A stretch of 64,000 bases of DNA from Dysidea avara (lineage: Eukaryota; Porifera; Demospongiae; Dictyoceratida; Dysideidae), in the NCBI RefSeq assembly GCF_963678975.1, contig NC_089278.1, positions 10,319,479 to 10,383,478 of the forward strand. Direction: 5' to 3'. Both the position numbers and the translations under genes were made by a program. The notes beneath the pieces are model-generated. The model had not been told where the DNA came from. It was given only the letters and a program-made list of their open reading frames with translations, and searched no databases. Positions 37,001 through 47,269 of this stretch are shown here, piece after piece. The stretch's first letter is position 1. Every line of letters begins with the position of its first letter.

Positions 37001-40000
37001 AGCGTTTACTGGAACTGAGGAACAACTTTCTAAGGAAGCAACTGAAGTATTTCTGGATGACATGGCACTGAACACTAGACCATGATCCTGGTTGGTAGCA
37101 ACTGAAGGGGATGTCTGTGCTTGAGGTGGAGGGATGCAGTGATGCGGGACACTCTCTAATGTTTTCAGTGATATCTCAAGACAGCCTTGAACACGCTCTT
37201 GTAGCTTTGAACACTCGTCACTTTGGAAAATCAAGTCTGTGTACTAAAACAAAACGAAAAGTTTTTCTCTTAAAAGAACAAAATGACCACTTCGCATACC
37301 TTATAACAGATTACAAAGAACACTTTTAGCCAAGCAGGGCACAAGTTGGGATCAAGCAGTGCAAGAGAGATGTTGTTTTTGTTAGGCTTGTCTTTTATGG
37401 ATTTCAAGAAAGCTTCATACTTGTAATTTGGGCATACACTAAAGATCAGTAACTGCATATTGAAGAGCAGCACTTCAGGAGAGTTACCAAACTCTGTGTT
37501 AACATCCAGCACCTTGAACAAAAACTAAAAAAAATAATTCTCCCTACAAACTATCTATCTCACTTGATAAACGTTTCTTAGGTAAGTCTCAAAAAAGTAA
37601 CTCTCACTGCAGGTAAAATGTTACCACAGAAGTTCCAACTTTACACTGCTCTCACCGTAGTTGTTCAGGTTGTGTCAAGAAATGGTGACACACAACAAGT
37701 TGGAAAAAGCTCAGTATCAAAGCTGATGCCTAATAAAACAAAGCAACAATTGTTTAGAGGGGGTACCCAATTAGTTACCTTTGGTGCAGGTGTTACCATC
37801 AATGCTGGTACATCAATTGTCTCATTTAGCAGGCTAGACTTAAATGATGGGTGAGCTAGTATCTGAGTAGCAGATCATGTTACATGTAACTACCAATTAA
37901 TGCACATACAAGTGTCCATCCCATCCCATCCCAGTTATCATCCACACATACATACCTGTAATAATAACGCTAACATCTGCTGCAGGATGGCACTATTTGA
38001 AGGATCCTTCTTGAGATACTTGTGCAAGGCATCCAGTGAGTAATGACCAGTTAGCGACACCTTATCAGCAGTGACACTTATCCCTCGAGCCTTTTTACGT
38101 ACCCTTCTCTGCACTGTGTGTACATCTTCTTCCAGCACATGGCTCATATCTAACAGTGTATAATATGGAGACAGCCCAATAAAGAACTTGATCGGAGATG
38201 CAGGTATATTAGGCAAGGTTGAGTTAAGCATTGAGATAGTCATCAGTATCAGTGACCTGTATCCACTGTAGTTGTTGAATGCCGATGTCATTGCATGCTG
38301 AATAGCCTATATATTATATAACATACTAGATGACTGCATTATCAGTGTGCATATAACCTCAATGGCTGATGGTTTAAGGGCTCGCAGGCAGTATTCTGCT
38401 CTGGTGGCAACATAAGAGGAGCTGTCTTGTAGGGAGCCAACCAAGTGACAGAATACACAGGACAACGATAAGTGTGTCTGCACTGTTAACTTTCTAACGT
38501 CCTCCATAAACTGTACCATAAGAAATGCTTTTTCAACTACACAAATGTTACAGTTGAACAGTGGACCATATTTAATTCACAAAACATACCAGCTTCAAAT
38601 CGTTTGGTGTAGGAGTCCTGCTCAAATTTATTATTCGCCATTAACCGAAACATTGATTGTTGTAAATCAGCATCAGCATCCTTGGCTTGTTCATCTGTTG
38701 GCAACAACTCCAGGCAGATAACCAACAAGTTTACAGCAGCCTTCGCTAAATATGATGATTCACATACCAAACTGCTCCACAAACTAAAAGAAAACACAAA
38801 CCAGCTAAGCCATAAATCTCAGAATTTTTTTAAAAATTACTTTATTATTAGCTTCTCTACATCTTGAATGTAAATGGAAAAGGATGCTTCATCCTGTAAC
38901 AGCTTATTGTACTGGAACAGTGTGGTAATGAATAAAATGATCTGGTGAGTCACCTCAGGAATGAAGGTGTGTGGTTTCTTATGGTTCCACAACTGCACAA
39001 AATTATATTAGGATACATTTGTATAAATTAAGTTAGCCTACTCTTAAGCACTGTTGAAATATCTGATAGAGTGTGCCAGTATCTTTTTCACTTGTCTTTG
39101 GCTTGGGATCATCAGGTACTAGTGAAGTGTAACAATAGTTTCTGTGAGTGTCCATTCTGGCAATCTTCCTTTCTCGTGATAACGTTTTCGGTGAGTCCAT
39201 GTGGACTGGTGACAAGGTATTTGCTCTGACTGTGGTACTGGCACCAGATATCCTAGCCTCCTGTTCAGCAGAGCTGCCTTCAGACCCTGGACAGTCCTCT
39301 TGTATAACATGCTGAGTCCTCTTCTTGAAATTTATTAAAAATCTTTTATTCTATATAATAGAATTAAGTACTCTAATTGAACCTTCAGTAAGATGGCTAT
39401 ATATGTGTACGTTCTATTAGAGTATTTAACCCCTAACACACACACACACACACACACCAGTACTAACAAAAAATGACTGTCGAGAAGGCCTGTGCATCAT
39501 AGCAACTGGTTCCTCTTCCTCATCAAGGGACTGCACAACTGCCTCTTGAATAGTGTATGTCTCAAAAATAAGATTGGTTAGGTTAAACCACAGCATGATG
39601 GCATGACACAGTAAGCAGATCTCTGAAGGTCGGTCATGGTTGTGGAGAGAACCCCATGATGAAGACTCTTTCAGCATGCTCAGTACAATGCTCTGGATAA
39701 CAGAGAACTGGAAGTTTACAGAGTCCTCAACTGCTCTGATCTAAAACAAACAAACATCAAGACAAGTACATCATGACTTGACATGTCAACCTGGGATAGC
39801 CAAATATCCAGCATCAGTATGTATCTAGTAAGAGTTGAGTTCACATCAAGAACTTCCCCAACATATTCAAAACTGGACTGGGTCATCAGACCACCAGTAC
39901 TACTGTCTGAAAATTCTGAATCACTCAGACTACTTTTTCTGCGGAGAACCGGTCTAGACTTGGAAGATTCCACATCAAAAGAGGACATTTTACTTCGGCC

Positions 40001-40302
40001 TGGCTTCTGTACTGCCTTCTCGATAATGTGGCGTATAAAAGGGATGCTTATGTTCATTTTAGTGAGCACCTTATTGAAGTAGTGAGCCTTATAATGTTAC
40101 ATAACACATCTGATGGTAGCCTACCTGCAGCCAGGAGAGTGCCTCTCTTGTTTTCTCCCCATCATCTTCGTCAAATACATCCTTAATAAATCCAAACTTT
40201 CTCTTTCTCTCAAGCTGAATACCTTCACTGCCAACTTGGAAAAGTTTCCTGTAATTATGCAGTACTACCACTGACTTGTACGTCTACATGCCCTGTTACA
40301 CT

Positions 40303-40365
<63 letters not shown>

Positions 40366-43300
40366 TAGGAAGCAGGGGGCTATAGCCATCTCTTAAGTAC
40401 TCGAGTGTCCTCTTACCACCAATGTTTCAGTACAATTCATCTTTTTACACAAGCAGAATTGACCAACAATCCATAAAGCATTTATGAAACTATCTACTTG
40501 CACAACTGACTCCTCACTGATCATGATAAGTGCCTCTACAATTATTTTTCATTGGGTATGTTGTGTGTAAGCTACAGAAGTACTGTATAGCTTAAATATT
40601 TCGAGGGGAAAAATTTTCGCTGTTACCAGCAAAAATTTTATCCTTGAAATATTCAGACCTCTATATGGTTTAATACATTTTGGTAGTGTTTGGAAATCAA
40701 CAAAAAATTTGATTAGGTAACATTACTCAACCTTGAAAATTTTGCCCCTCAAAACATTTAGGTTATACAGTAAGTGAGCGTACTGCCAAAATCTATTGGA
40801 ATTTTTCTGAGGGGGGCATTCCCCTAGCAAAGCATGCTCAGCTTGCATTTTATCCCCAACCGTGACACACGTACACACACATGCACACACAATACATACA
40901 CTAAATCACACTGTAGTGTTAACAAATTGTTTACTTAAAGGAATCCTGTAGAGAATCAAGTTGACCTAGTGAACTGTTTAGCTCCTTTAACCAGTATGGC
41001 ATTATAACATTGAACACCTAAATATTTGGTGACACAATGAAGATGGAATATATACAATTTAGTACCAGATAAAATCCTTCAGCCTCTTTGCCAGTTAGTA
41101 TTTGACTCTGTAACAATTCTATAATACCCAAAGTGCGCTTTCTACGGTCAATGGTGCTGTGATCAGACTCCCTAAAAAACTGTCATCACAAATTTGTCAG
41201 CAGAGCTCTTGTGGTTACCATAGATTGCCAACTTGAGCATAGTCTGGCAAGTTGGGCAACAATGCCTCAGCAATATATTCACTGTCTTGATTGAGTACTC
41301 CTGTCAGCCACGTCACAACCCTCTACAAGGCAAGTGTATATACACGCATATGTACGTGTGAGTGTAGTGTAGTGTAGTGTAGTGTAGTGTAGTGTAGTGC
41401 ATATTCTTACCATGCCTGTACATGTGTATATGTTTGTGTGTATTTCATAAGCATGACATGTATGTGTATGTGTTGTGTCTTGTGTGTATCGTGTGTGCAT
41501 GTATGTGTCACAACACAACACACTACACTATCAAACCTTCTCTGCTACACTAGATTGCTGTTGACCTATCACACAATAATCATACCTTAACCATCAAACA
41601 TTACATGAGACATTTACCAGACTGAGCCATGTTATACAACCAGTTCAGTACCATTGACACCAAACGAACCATCCAATTATGCATGTCATCATCCTATAAC
41701 CACACACATTTAACATCATCAACATGCAGCTAAACTCACAGGAGGATATATAGGATACTGACAGTACTGATCCAATAATATCACTGTTGCCATAGTATCC
41801 TGGTCGTCTTGTTTGCTCAAGTCAGCACTTAACATATCCTCGAGTAATCTTCAATGCATGATAAACCCACATGATGTATGCAAAGTGTGTGTGTTGTGCA
41901 TGCGTGCATGTGCATATGTCTGTGCTGCCAACCTCGGCCTGGTAATACACCACTTGTTGGCGGTGTTCCTAAGGCATTGCAAATCAACAACAGGAGATAC
42001 ATCATCCATACATATCATGCGTAATGGTGCAGCCTTTGCTACTACACCAGGTCACTGATTTAGCTAATAATATCATCTACTCTCCTTTGGGGGTCTTCTT
42101 GCCTAGCCTAAATGGAAAGCTTGTAAGTTATCCAGTAGTGGATACCTCCCACAGAGGGTTGGGGCAAGGATGAAGATCTCTGGACAAACAATGAAGGTGT
42201 GCCTGTGCATGAAGGCGTGCATGTGTGGTGTGTAGTGCATATTCTATTGCTTTACTTTGACAAGGCACCGAGAAATGCAACACTCACAAGACGATTCTCA
42301 CAAGTCCACGGACACCGCAACCCTTCTGTAAAGATTGACTAGAGATCGCCATTCTCCACAACACTGCTATTTGTTACCTTGGTAAATATGGTGACTGTCA
42401 ATGTTTGTGTGATGTCTGGCCGCACACGTGCAACACATTCTAACAAACTGTTGGTTACCCTTTACCAGTGAAATACAGTTAGTATCAAAACAAGTTAGCA
42501 CTGCAGTTTCATGGCAACCCTCCTACATGACATTAAATGAAAAGGCTACTAATATTACACAAGGTGTTACCAGTTGACATGGTCCTGACAAGCAATCTTG
42601 TATTCCTAACAGCACAAGATTATGACACTTAATTCACATAGCCTCATACCCAGTGGCCTAGCTGTGGAGAACAAGTGATCGTCACATGCTCTACAAGGGA
42701 AAACAGTATATAATTAAAATATATGTACACTGTTCACAAGTGTGGTAGTACCCATTGTCACAGGACTTGCAGAGGTGATGCATCATTTTATTTGGGGCTA
42801 TCTTGCTATGTGTCACACAGGCTGGGTTGATGCAAACCTGCATCTGTAAAGCTAGCCACACCCACTTGCTACATGGCCACTCACTAGTTCGGCTACATCC
42901 ATGCAACTGCACTTTGGTGGATTCCAACCTACAGCATAACCATAAATACTAGCTACACTGTATAGTGACCGAAGAACCTTTTAGAGTTTCTTCACTGTCT
43001 ACCCTTCCATCTGTTCTCAACCAGTACTGCATTAATATTCTTTTGGCTTGCTTCCTCACACTCTCTGTCCCACTAGAGATCAATGACAGAATATCCTAAG
43101 GTATACAACTAGTTCAATAGCATTCAAATAATACAGTGGGATGTACATACTAAACAAATGTTCCTCTTCAGCAACATTAACAAATCCATAGTCTGGGTAC
43201 ACCAACTGCTGTCTTCATCACATGTGTCTAGCACAGAGCTGAGAATGGAGGGAACCATTGAATCACAAAATGATCCTTCCGATCTATGGTGGGCTACAAC

Positions 43301-44044
43301 AGTGTGGCCATGCACTATCAGCTTTAGACAACACTTGACTAACCAAGACACAGAGGAAACATGTAATAACATAATCGATGTTTCACTTCTTCCTGGAGTT
43401 CAGATGAAGTAGTAGATGGCTGTTCATTGAAGTAGAGCAAAAGAGAAGCAAACGTGCTGAACAGATACGGCATGAGCTCAACAGAGCAAACAGCAGTTAA
43501 ATAGCAGAATATATCCATCACCATTGTATACATATTACTGAAGTCTCCTACAAGTAATAAAACTACAATAACACTGTCCAATAGGTTCTGTAACACACCA
43601 TCAGCTTCAATATTCATCTTGAGGACATGGGCTACTAGTTCAGCCAGGATTCCATAAGCCACTTCCTGGTGGAACCTGTTCAACTCCACGTTGTGTCCAT
43701 CAGAACTGTTATCAAATGAGGTACTGATTTCTCTGTAGGCAAGCAGTGAAAGTACAGGATGGTAGTTGGCACACATTTACCTCCATAGAAAATCACGAAT
43801 CTGTTTCAACTCGTCCAAAAAATTGATAGCTAGAAAACGCTGGTTAGAGCATTGTTGTTTAATGGTGCCAGTTATGGTGTTACCTAGTATAATAGTAGCC
43901 AGTTTAATAGAGGCCAAAATACCTGCTAGTACACTTAAGGGACCTAACTAAACAAACCACACATCTGGTCTACAGGCACTTAAACTAGTAGGTGTATAAC
44001 ATACAGTTAACAAAGGGAAATTCAGGCTTCTTCTCTCGATCCAT
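34036..44044 (-). CDS. UNC79: UNC79 homolog, NALCN sodium-leak channel auxiliary subunit
   Basis: Very large HEAT-like scaffold, about 30 or more short exons over 10 kb. In animals UNC79 binds UNC80 and the NALCN channel at the plasma membrane. Supporting matches: start MDREKKPEFPFVN (44044); GTESVRKQAKRILMQYW followed by a Cys motif, GWNPPKCSC then MQVCINPACVTHSK and HLCKSCDN (42750-43100), matching AWNPIHC...KMCIDPS...LCEEC of UNC79; LTRYILMLDIWLSQVD (about 39800); CPLCDSLVNTYNEETITQC (about 36900), matching CHDCGAILEEYDEET; and VVVDLWNTVIQKI (about 34540), matching IFVKLIPMWLPMI. The C-terminus is less certain: the last exon depends on which of two acceptors near 34205-34217 is used. One gives the acidic end DLWSSDSDLNETNF and stop 34036, the other an earlier stop. 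CA and GTGTA repeats lie in its introns. Confidence 0.8.
40307..40360. repeat. (CA)n microsatellite
   Basis: About 54 bp of pure CA in a UNC79 intron. A shorter CA tract lies near 39437. Confidence 0.95.
41356..41399. repeat. (GTGTA)n pentanucleotide repeat
   Basis: About eight units of AGTGT in a UNC79 intron. Confidence 0.9.
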
Positions 44045-44116
44045 AGGCAGTTGCAGTTCTATATGGTAAAGCACCCGCGCGAGATAATTTCTTTCGAATA
44101 TAGTTAACGGTACTTG

Positions 44117-44131
44117 GTTACTATTGGCAAC
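44117..44131. promoter_or_regulatory. RFX X-box-like motif
   Basis: GTTACTATTGGCAAC fits two RFX half-sites (GTTRCY and RGYAAC) with a 3-base spacer. It ends 19 bp before the ATG of the coiled-coil gene at 44151 and about 75 bp from the UNC79 ATG. X-boxes mark ciliary genes in animals; that the downstream gene is ciliary is inference. Confidence 0.45.
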
Positions 44132-44150
44132 ATTGGTACTGAATCAACAG

Positions 44151-45776
44151 ATGCTTCATCATCGAAATCCTACGCTCCCATCACCATTGAGCTCGTATTT
44201 CACTGAGCAGCATCTTCCTCCTAGAATACGCGAAACCCCACTTGCTAATGCGAAAGTGCCGCCGAGAAAACCAGTAAAGGTAGCACCTAAGGATTCTCCA
44301 CGAACTAGAGCACCAAAAGATATAGCTTTGATAAATAGCGAATTAGAGTTAGCGGAAAAAAGGAACAAGGTAAACATATGATGTAAGAAGTCATTGTAAT
44401 GTTAAACTGTAGAAAGCAGAACAAGCCTTGGCAAGCTGGGAGGCTGCACTCAAATATGAACGAAAGGTCCAGTACAGGTACTTAAAGGAGAGGGTGAAGC
44501 TGCAGAAACAACTCATCAAGCAAAGTGATTGCTACACTCTAATTTTACGGGAACAGGCAGAACAAGAACGACAAAAGGTACATCATTAACAGCAGTCATT
44601 ATGGCTTTTCAATTTCTTTGAATAGGAACTGAAGGCTATTCAACAAGCACGTAAAGAGATGGCAGATGCTCTAAGAAGTCACGAAGAAAAAAGTAACCCA
44701 CCGTAAATATTATACGTGCCTTTATATTAGCCTATATTAGTACGTGTTCATAGAGAGAAGGTTGCTAAAAAGCTCCAAATCAAACCAGACAATAATGAGG
44801 AAGATCAACCAGCCGATGAGGATAAATCCCAAAATGAAGAATCAACTACATCCCCTGTTAGTACCAGACCAAAAATCATGAACATCTTAAACAGTAAGTG
44901 ATGCTGTATCATTTGGTATTATGGTATTTGGGTCTTCATAATAGTACGATCAGATGCTGAGCTTTGTGTTGAGGACATGTGGAGGCAAGTGAGAGCTCAC
45001 TCGGCTAGGAAAATGAGACCAGTTGAGAACCATCTTATGCAACTAAAAGTAATTAAAACTTGTCGAGTACCTTATGTACATTTGCTTTATTTTTAAGAGA
45101 AGCAGCAGTCCTTTTATTCGTGACTTCTTACAGAAGATTGAATCAGAAGGTCTCCAAGTAAGCACTAATACAATATAGTTAAAATGTATGTACTCTCTCA
45201 CAGTATGACACCAATTGGAGCCCTTCTCAATCAACCAAATCAACTAGGTCAACTACTGCAAAGAAGATTCAAATGAAGTTGGACCTTATGCGCAGTGCAG
45301 CTCACCAAAACGAACACCATGCTATGATGATATTGTGTCACAACACTCCTACTGTACTGGGGAGAGAAAGTAGCACCTTTGATTTCACAATGTATGGTTT
45401 TTCTCCTGGTGATTTGGGAGAAACATCAAGTCCAGTTTTAAAAGAGAAACATCAATATACTAGTGTTTCGTTGAGTACAAGGCATAAAAAGAAACTCCCT
45501 CTCTTTTTGACAAAATCAGGAGAGATTTTGAAGTCAGCATCAGGATCTATTGATGACAGGTCATCTCTTGTTTACCAAACTGAAAGTAGTTCTCAAAACC
45601 GGACGTTTTTAACTCAAGAATTAAGCTCATCAGAAATTACACCTTCACATTCCTCACTGTGGGAGCCACTGACATTTGACACACTTCAGGAACACAAAAA
45701 AGTCAAAACTGTACAAGGATCAGGACCATTTCAACATGGTGAACCAAAGCTATGGAGATATTCCTCACCAATATAG
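44151..45776 (+). CDS. Unrecognised coiled-coil protein, possibly ciliary or centrosomal
   Basis: Seven exons with consistent phases: 44151-44369, 44413-44577, 44626-44693, 44759-44894, about 44947-45048, 45101-45160 and 45203-45776. About 440 residues. The N-terminus is Pro/basic (MLHHRNPTLPSPLSSYFTEQ). A charged coiled coil follows (KAEQALASWEAALKYERKVQ; ELKAIQQARKEMADALRSHE), then an acidic low-complexity stretch and a Ser/Thr-rich basic tail with HKKKLPLFLTKSGEI. No catalytic, zinc or membrane motif. ATG 44151 is the first ATG in frame; the frame upstream has only a TTG. I do not recognise the family. An X-box-like site just upstream hints at a ciliary role. It is head to head with UNC79. 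Confidence 0.7.
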
Positions 45777-45803
45777 AGTATTTGTGTATATATTGTATAT
45801 ATA

Positions 45804-46421
45804 TCAACTTTTATCATTTAATGTAACACAGTCTTCCTCTACTTCTTCATGCAATGTTCCAGTTAGTTGTTGTGATGCCTCAAGTTCTTGTTCTAACAGT
45901 GTAGTGTACGTGACCAAAGACCAGTACACTAGTGACTTACCATCTCCCTCATTTTGATGTTTCTTCCTGATAGACACTTGTTCTGCTATCATCCGTTTGG
46001 TAGTTTTACACAGGTACATTACTTGGTCGTGCTCTACAGTTCAATAATAGGACAGTACTACTTTTTAGTGTTTGTACCTGTTCCTTGTTTAAACAACAAG
46101 TATGTTCCAATTGCATCTGAAACAAAACTATAAACTACTAACTGTATTAGGCATAACCTCACCTTCATATTTACCCCGAAAGAAACACCTGTCAATTTGA
46201 AGGAATGGTTCTGTAGTATCAATGCCCTACTAAATCACTAAGGAAACAGAGGAAATGGAGTGCGCTTGTTTACCAGCATTGTGCATGACCCTTTCTGGCG
46301 CAGTATGGTTGGATCTGGTAGTCCTTGAAACTCTACAAACACCAGCTGCTCTTCCTCTTCTACTTCTGGTTGTAAAATGAGTAATGTTACAAGTTGAATA
46401 AACGTTTTTACCTTCTGACAT
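45804..46421 (-). CDS. GTF3C6: TFIIIC subunit 6 (TFIIIC35)
   Basis: Small subunit of TFIIIC, which recruits RNA polymerase III to tRNA genes. Five exons: ATG 46421 with only ten bases of coding sequence, then about 46276-46369 (EEEEQLVFVEFQGLPDPTIL), 46164-46227 (IDTTEPFLQIDRCFFRGKYE), about 46076-46118 (DAIGTYLLFKQGT) and about 45804-46036 with a likely 58-nt intron near 45890-45950. The pattern acidic EEEEQLV, then GIDT..PxLQ.D..xF.G.YE, then GTxxxF is the TFIIIC_sub6 signature. The tail is a helical acidic region ending VTLNDKS. About 135 residues, shorter than human (213) because the C-terminal tail is brief. Divergent from the 46492 gene by 70 bp. Confidence 0.8.
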
Positions 46422-46432
46422 TATTCTTGAAG

Positions 46433-46446
46433 CGCTTAATTAAGCG
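46433..46446. promoter_or_regulatory. Perfect 14-bp palindrome in a 70-bp divergent promoter
   Basis: CGCTTAATTAAGCG lies between the start codons of GTF3C6 and the 46492 gene. A further GCGCTTAA copy lies at about 46462-46470, and similar GCGCTTAAT / GCGCCTTAAT boxes lie upstream of MANF (about 2262-2282). Possibly a shared core-promoter word; inference. Confidence 0.35.
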
Positions 46447-46491
46447 ATTGGCCAAGTTGGAGGCGCTTAACAATTAAGGTGACAAATATGT

Positions 46492-47148
46492 ATGGCAGCA
46501 AACGAGTGGCATAAGCAGCACACCCCTCGAAGGTGGCACAAGCCAGAACCAAATTGGCAGAAAATGCCATGGCATCCTGGTGGACAGACCATACACACGG
46601 AAACTGTAGATGACGATTTCGTAGAGCAAAACAAGAGGTTCCAAAAGAAGCGAGGTCAATATATGCATCAACTACAAGACTGGAAAACATACTACTACGG
46701 GAGCCCAGAGGAACAACTCGTCTCCAAGTTAGTTAGCTAATTTCTTATAGGGGCTTACTATACCAGCAGTACAATAGCTAAGTATACTGTGTGTTCTATA
46801 GGGGTAAGATGAGAAAAGAATTAAAGAGACAGATCAAAGAGTTGGAAGAAATCAACAGTTACACGAACTATGCAAAGCAAGATGACAGTGTGAAGGCCAT
46901 GGAAGACGTGAAAAGACAACAAGAGGAAGAACAGAAAATGCAGGAAGAACAGACCAAGAAGATGCATGCTTTTCGTGATGATAACAAAACTGTAAGGATT
47001 ACTTTTCTACTTGCATGCTCTCCATATCACATTGCATAGATAATGGAAATACAAGCAGAACAAAGGAGAATAACAAGAAAACTGGACTGGAAACATGACC
47101 AAGAATTACTGCAACACAACCCAATAAACTGGAGCTGTAGTTTGAAGT
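46492..47148 (+). CDS. Small unrecognised Trp-rich coiled-coil protein
   Basis: Three exons: 46492-46730, 46801-46992 and 47041-47148, about 179 residues. The N-terminus is rich in Trp, His and Pro (WHKQHTPRRWHKPEPNWQKM), with the aromatic patch DWKTYYYGSPEEQL. A charged helix follows (KMRKELKRQIKELEEINSYT; VKRQQEEEQKMQEEQTKKMH) and the C-terminus is short (DWKHDQELLQHNPINWSCSL). No known domain is recognised. The Trp/Tyr/Pro style with a single helix resembles some microtubule-associated or axonemal inner proteins, which is only an impression. Divergent from GTF3C6. Confidence 0.65.
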
Positions 47149-47269
47149 AAAAGATGAGAAGGCTGGTGACAATCGTCACCATGCAATATTCAATATTGGT
47201 GTAAACGTGTGAATATAAAAATTGTGTATGCTGTCTACACTATACAGAAAATAACAATTAATACAATAG

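Noticed and set aside
34036-44044. Huntingtin, Dopey or giant deubiquitinase as identity of the large HEAT-like gene
   Set aside because: No catalytic deubiquitinase motifs; the two Cys motifs and several segments line up in order with UNC79.
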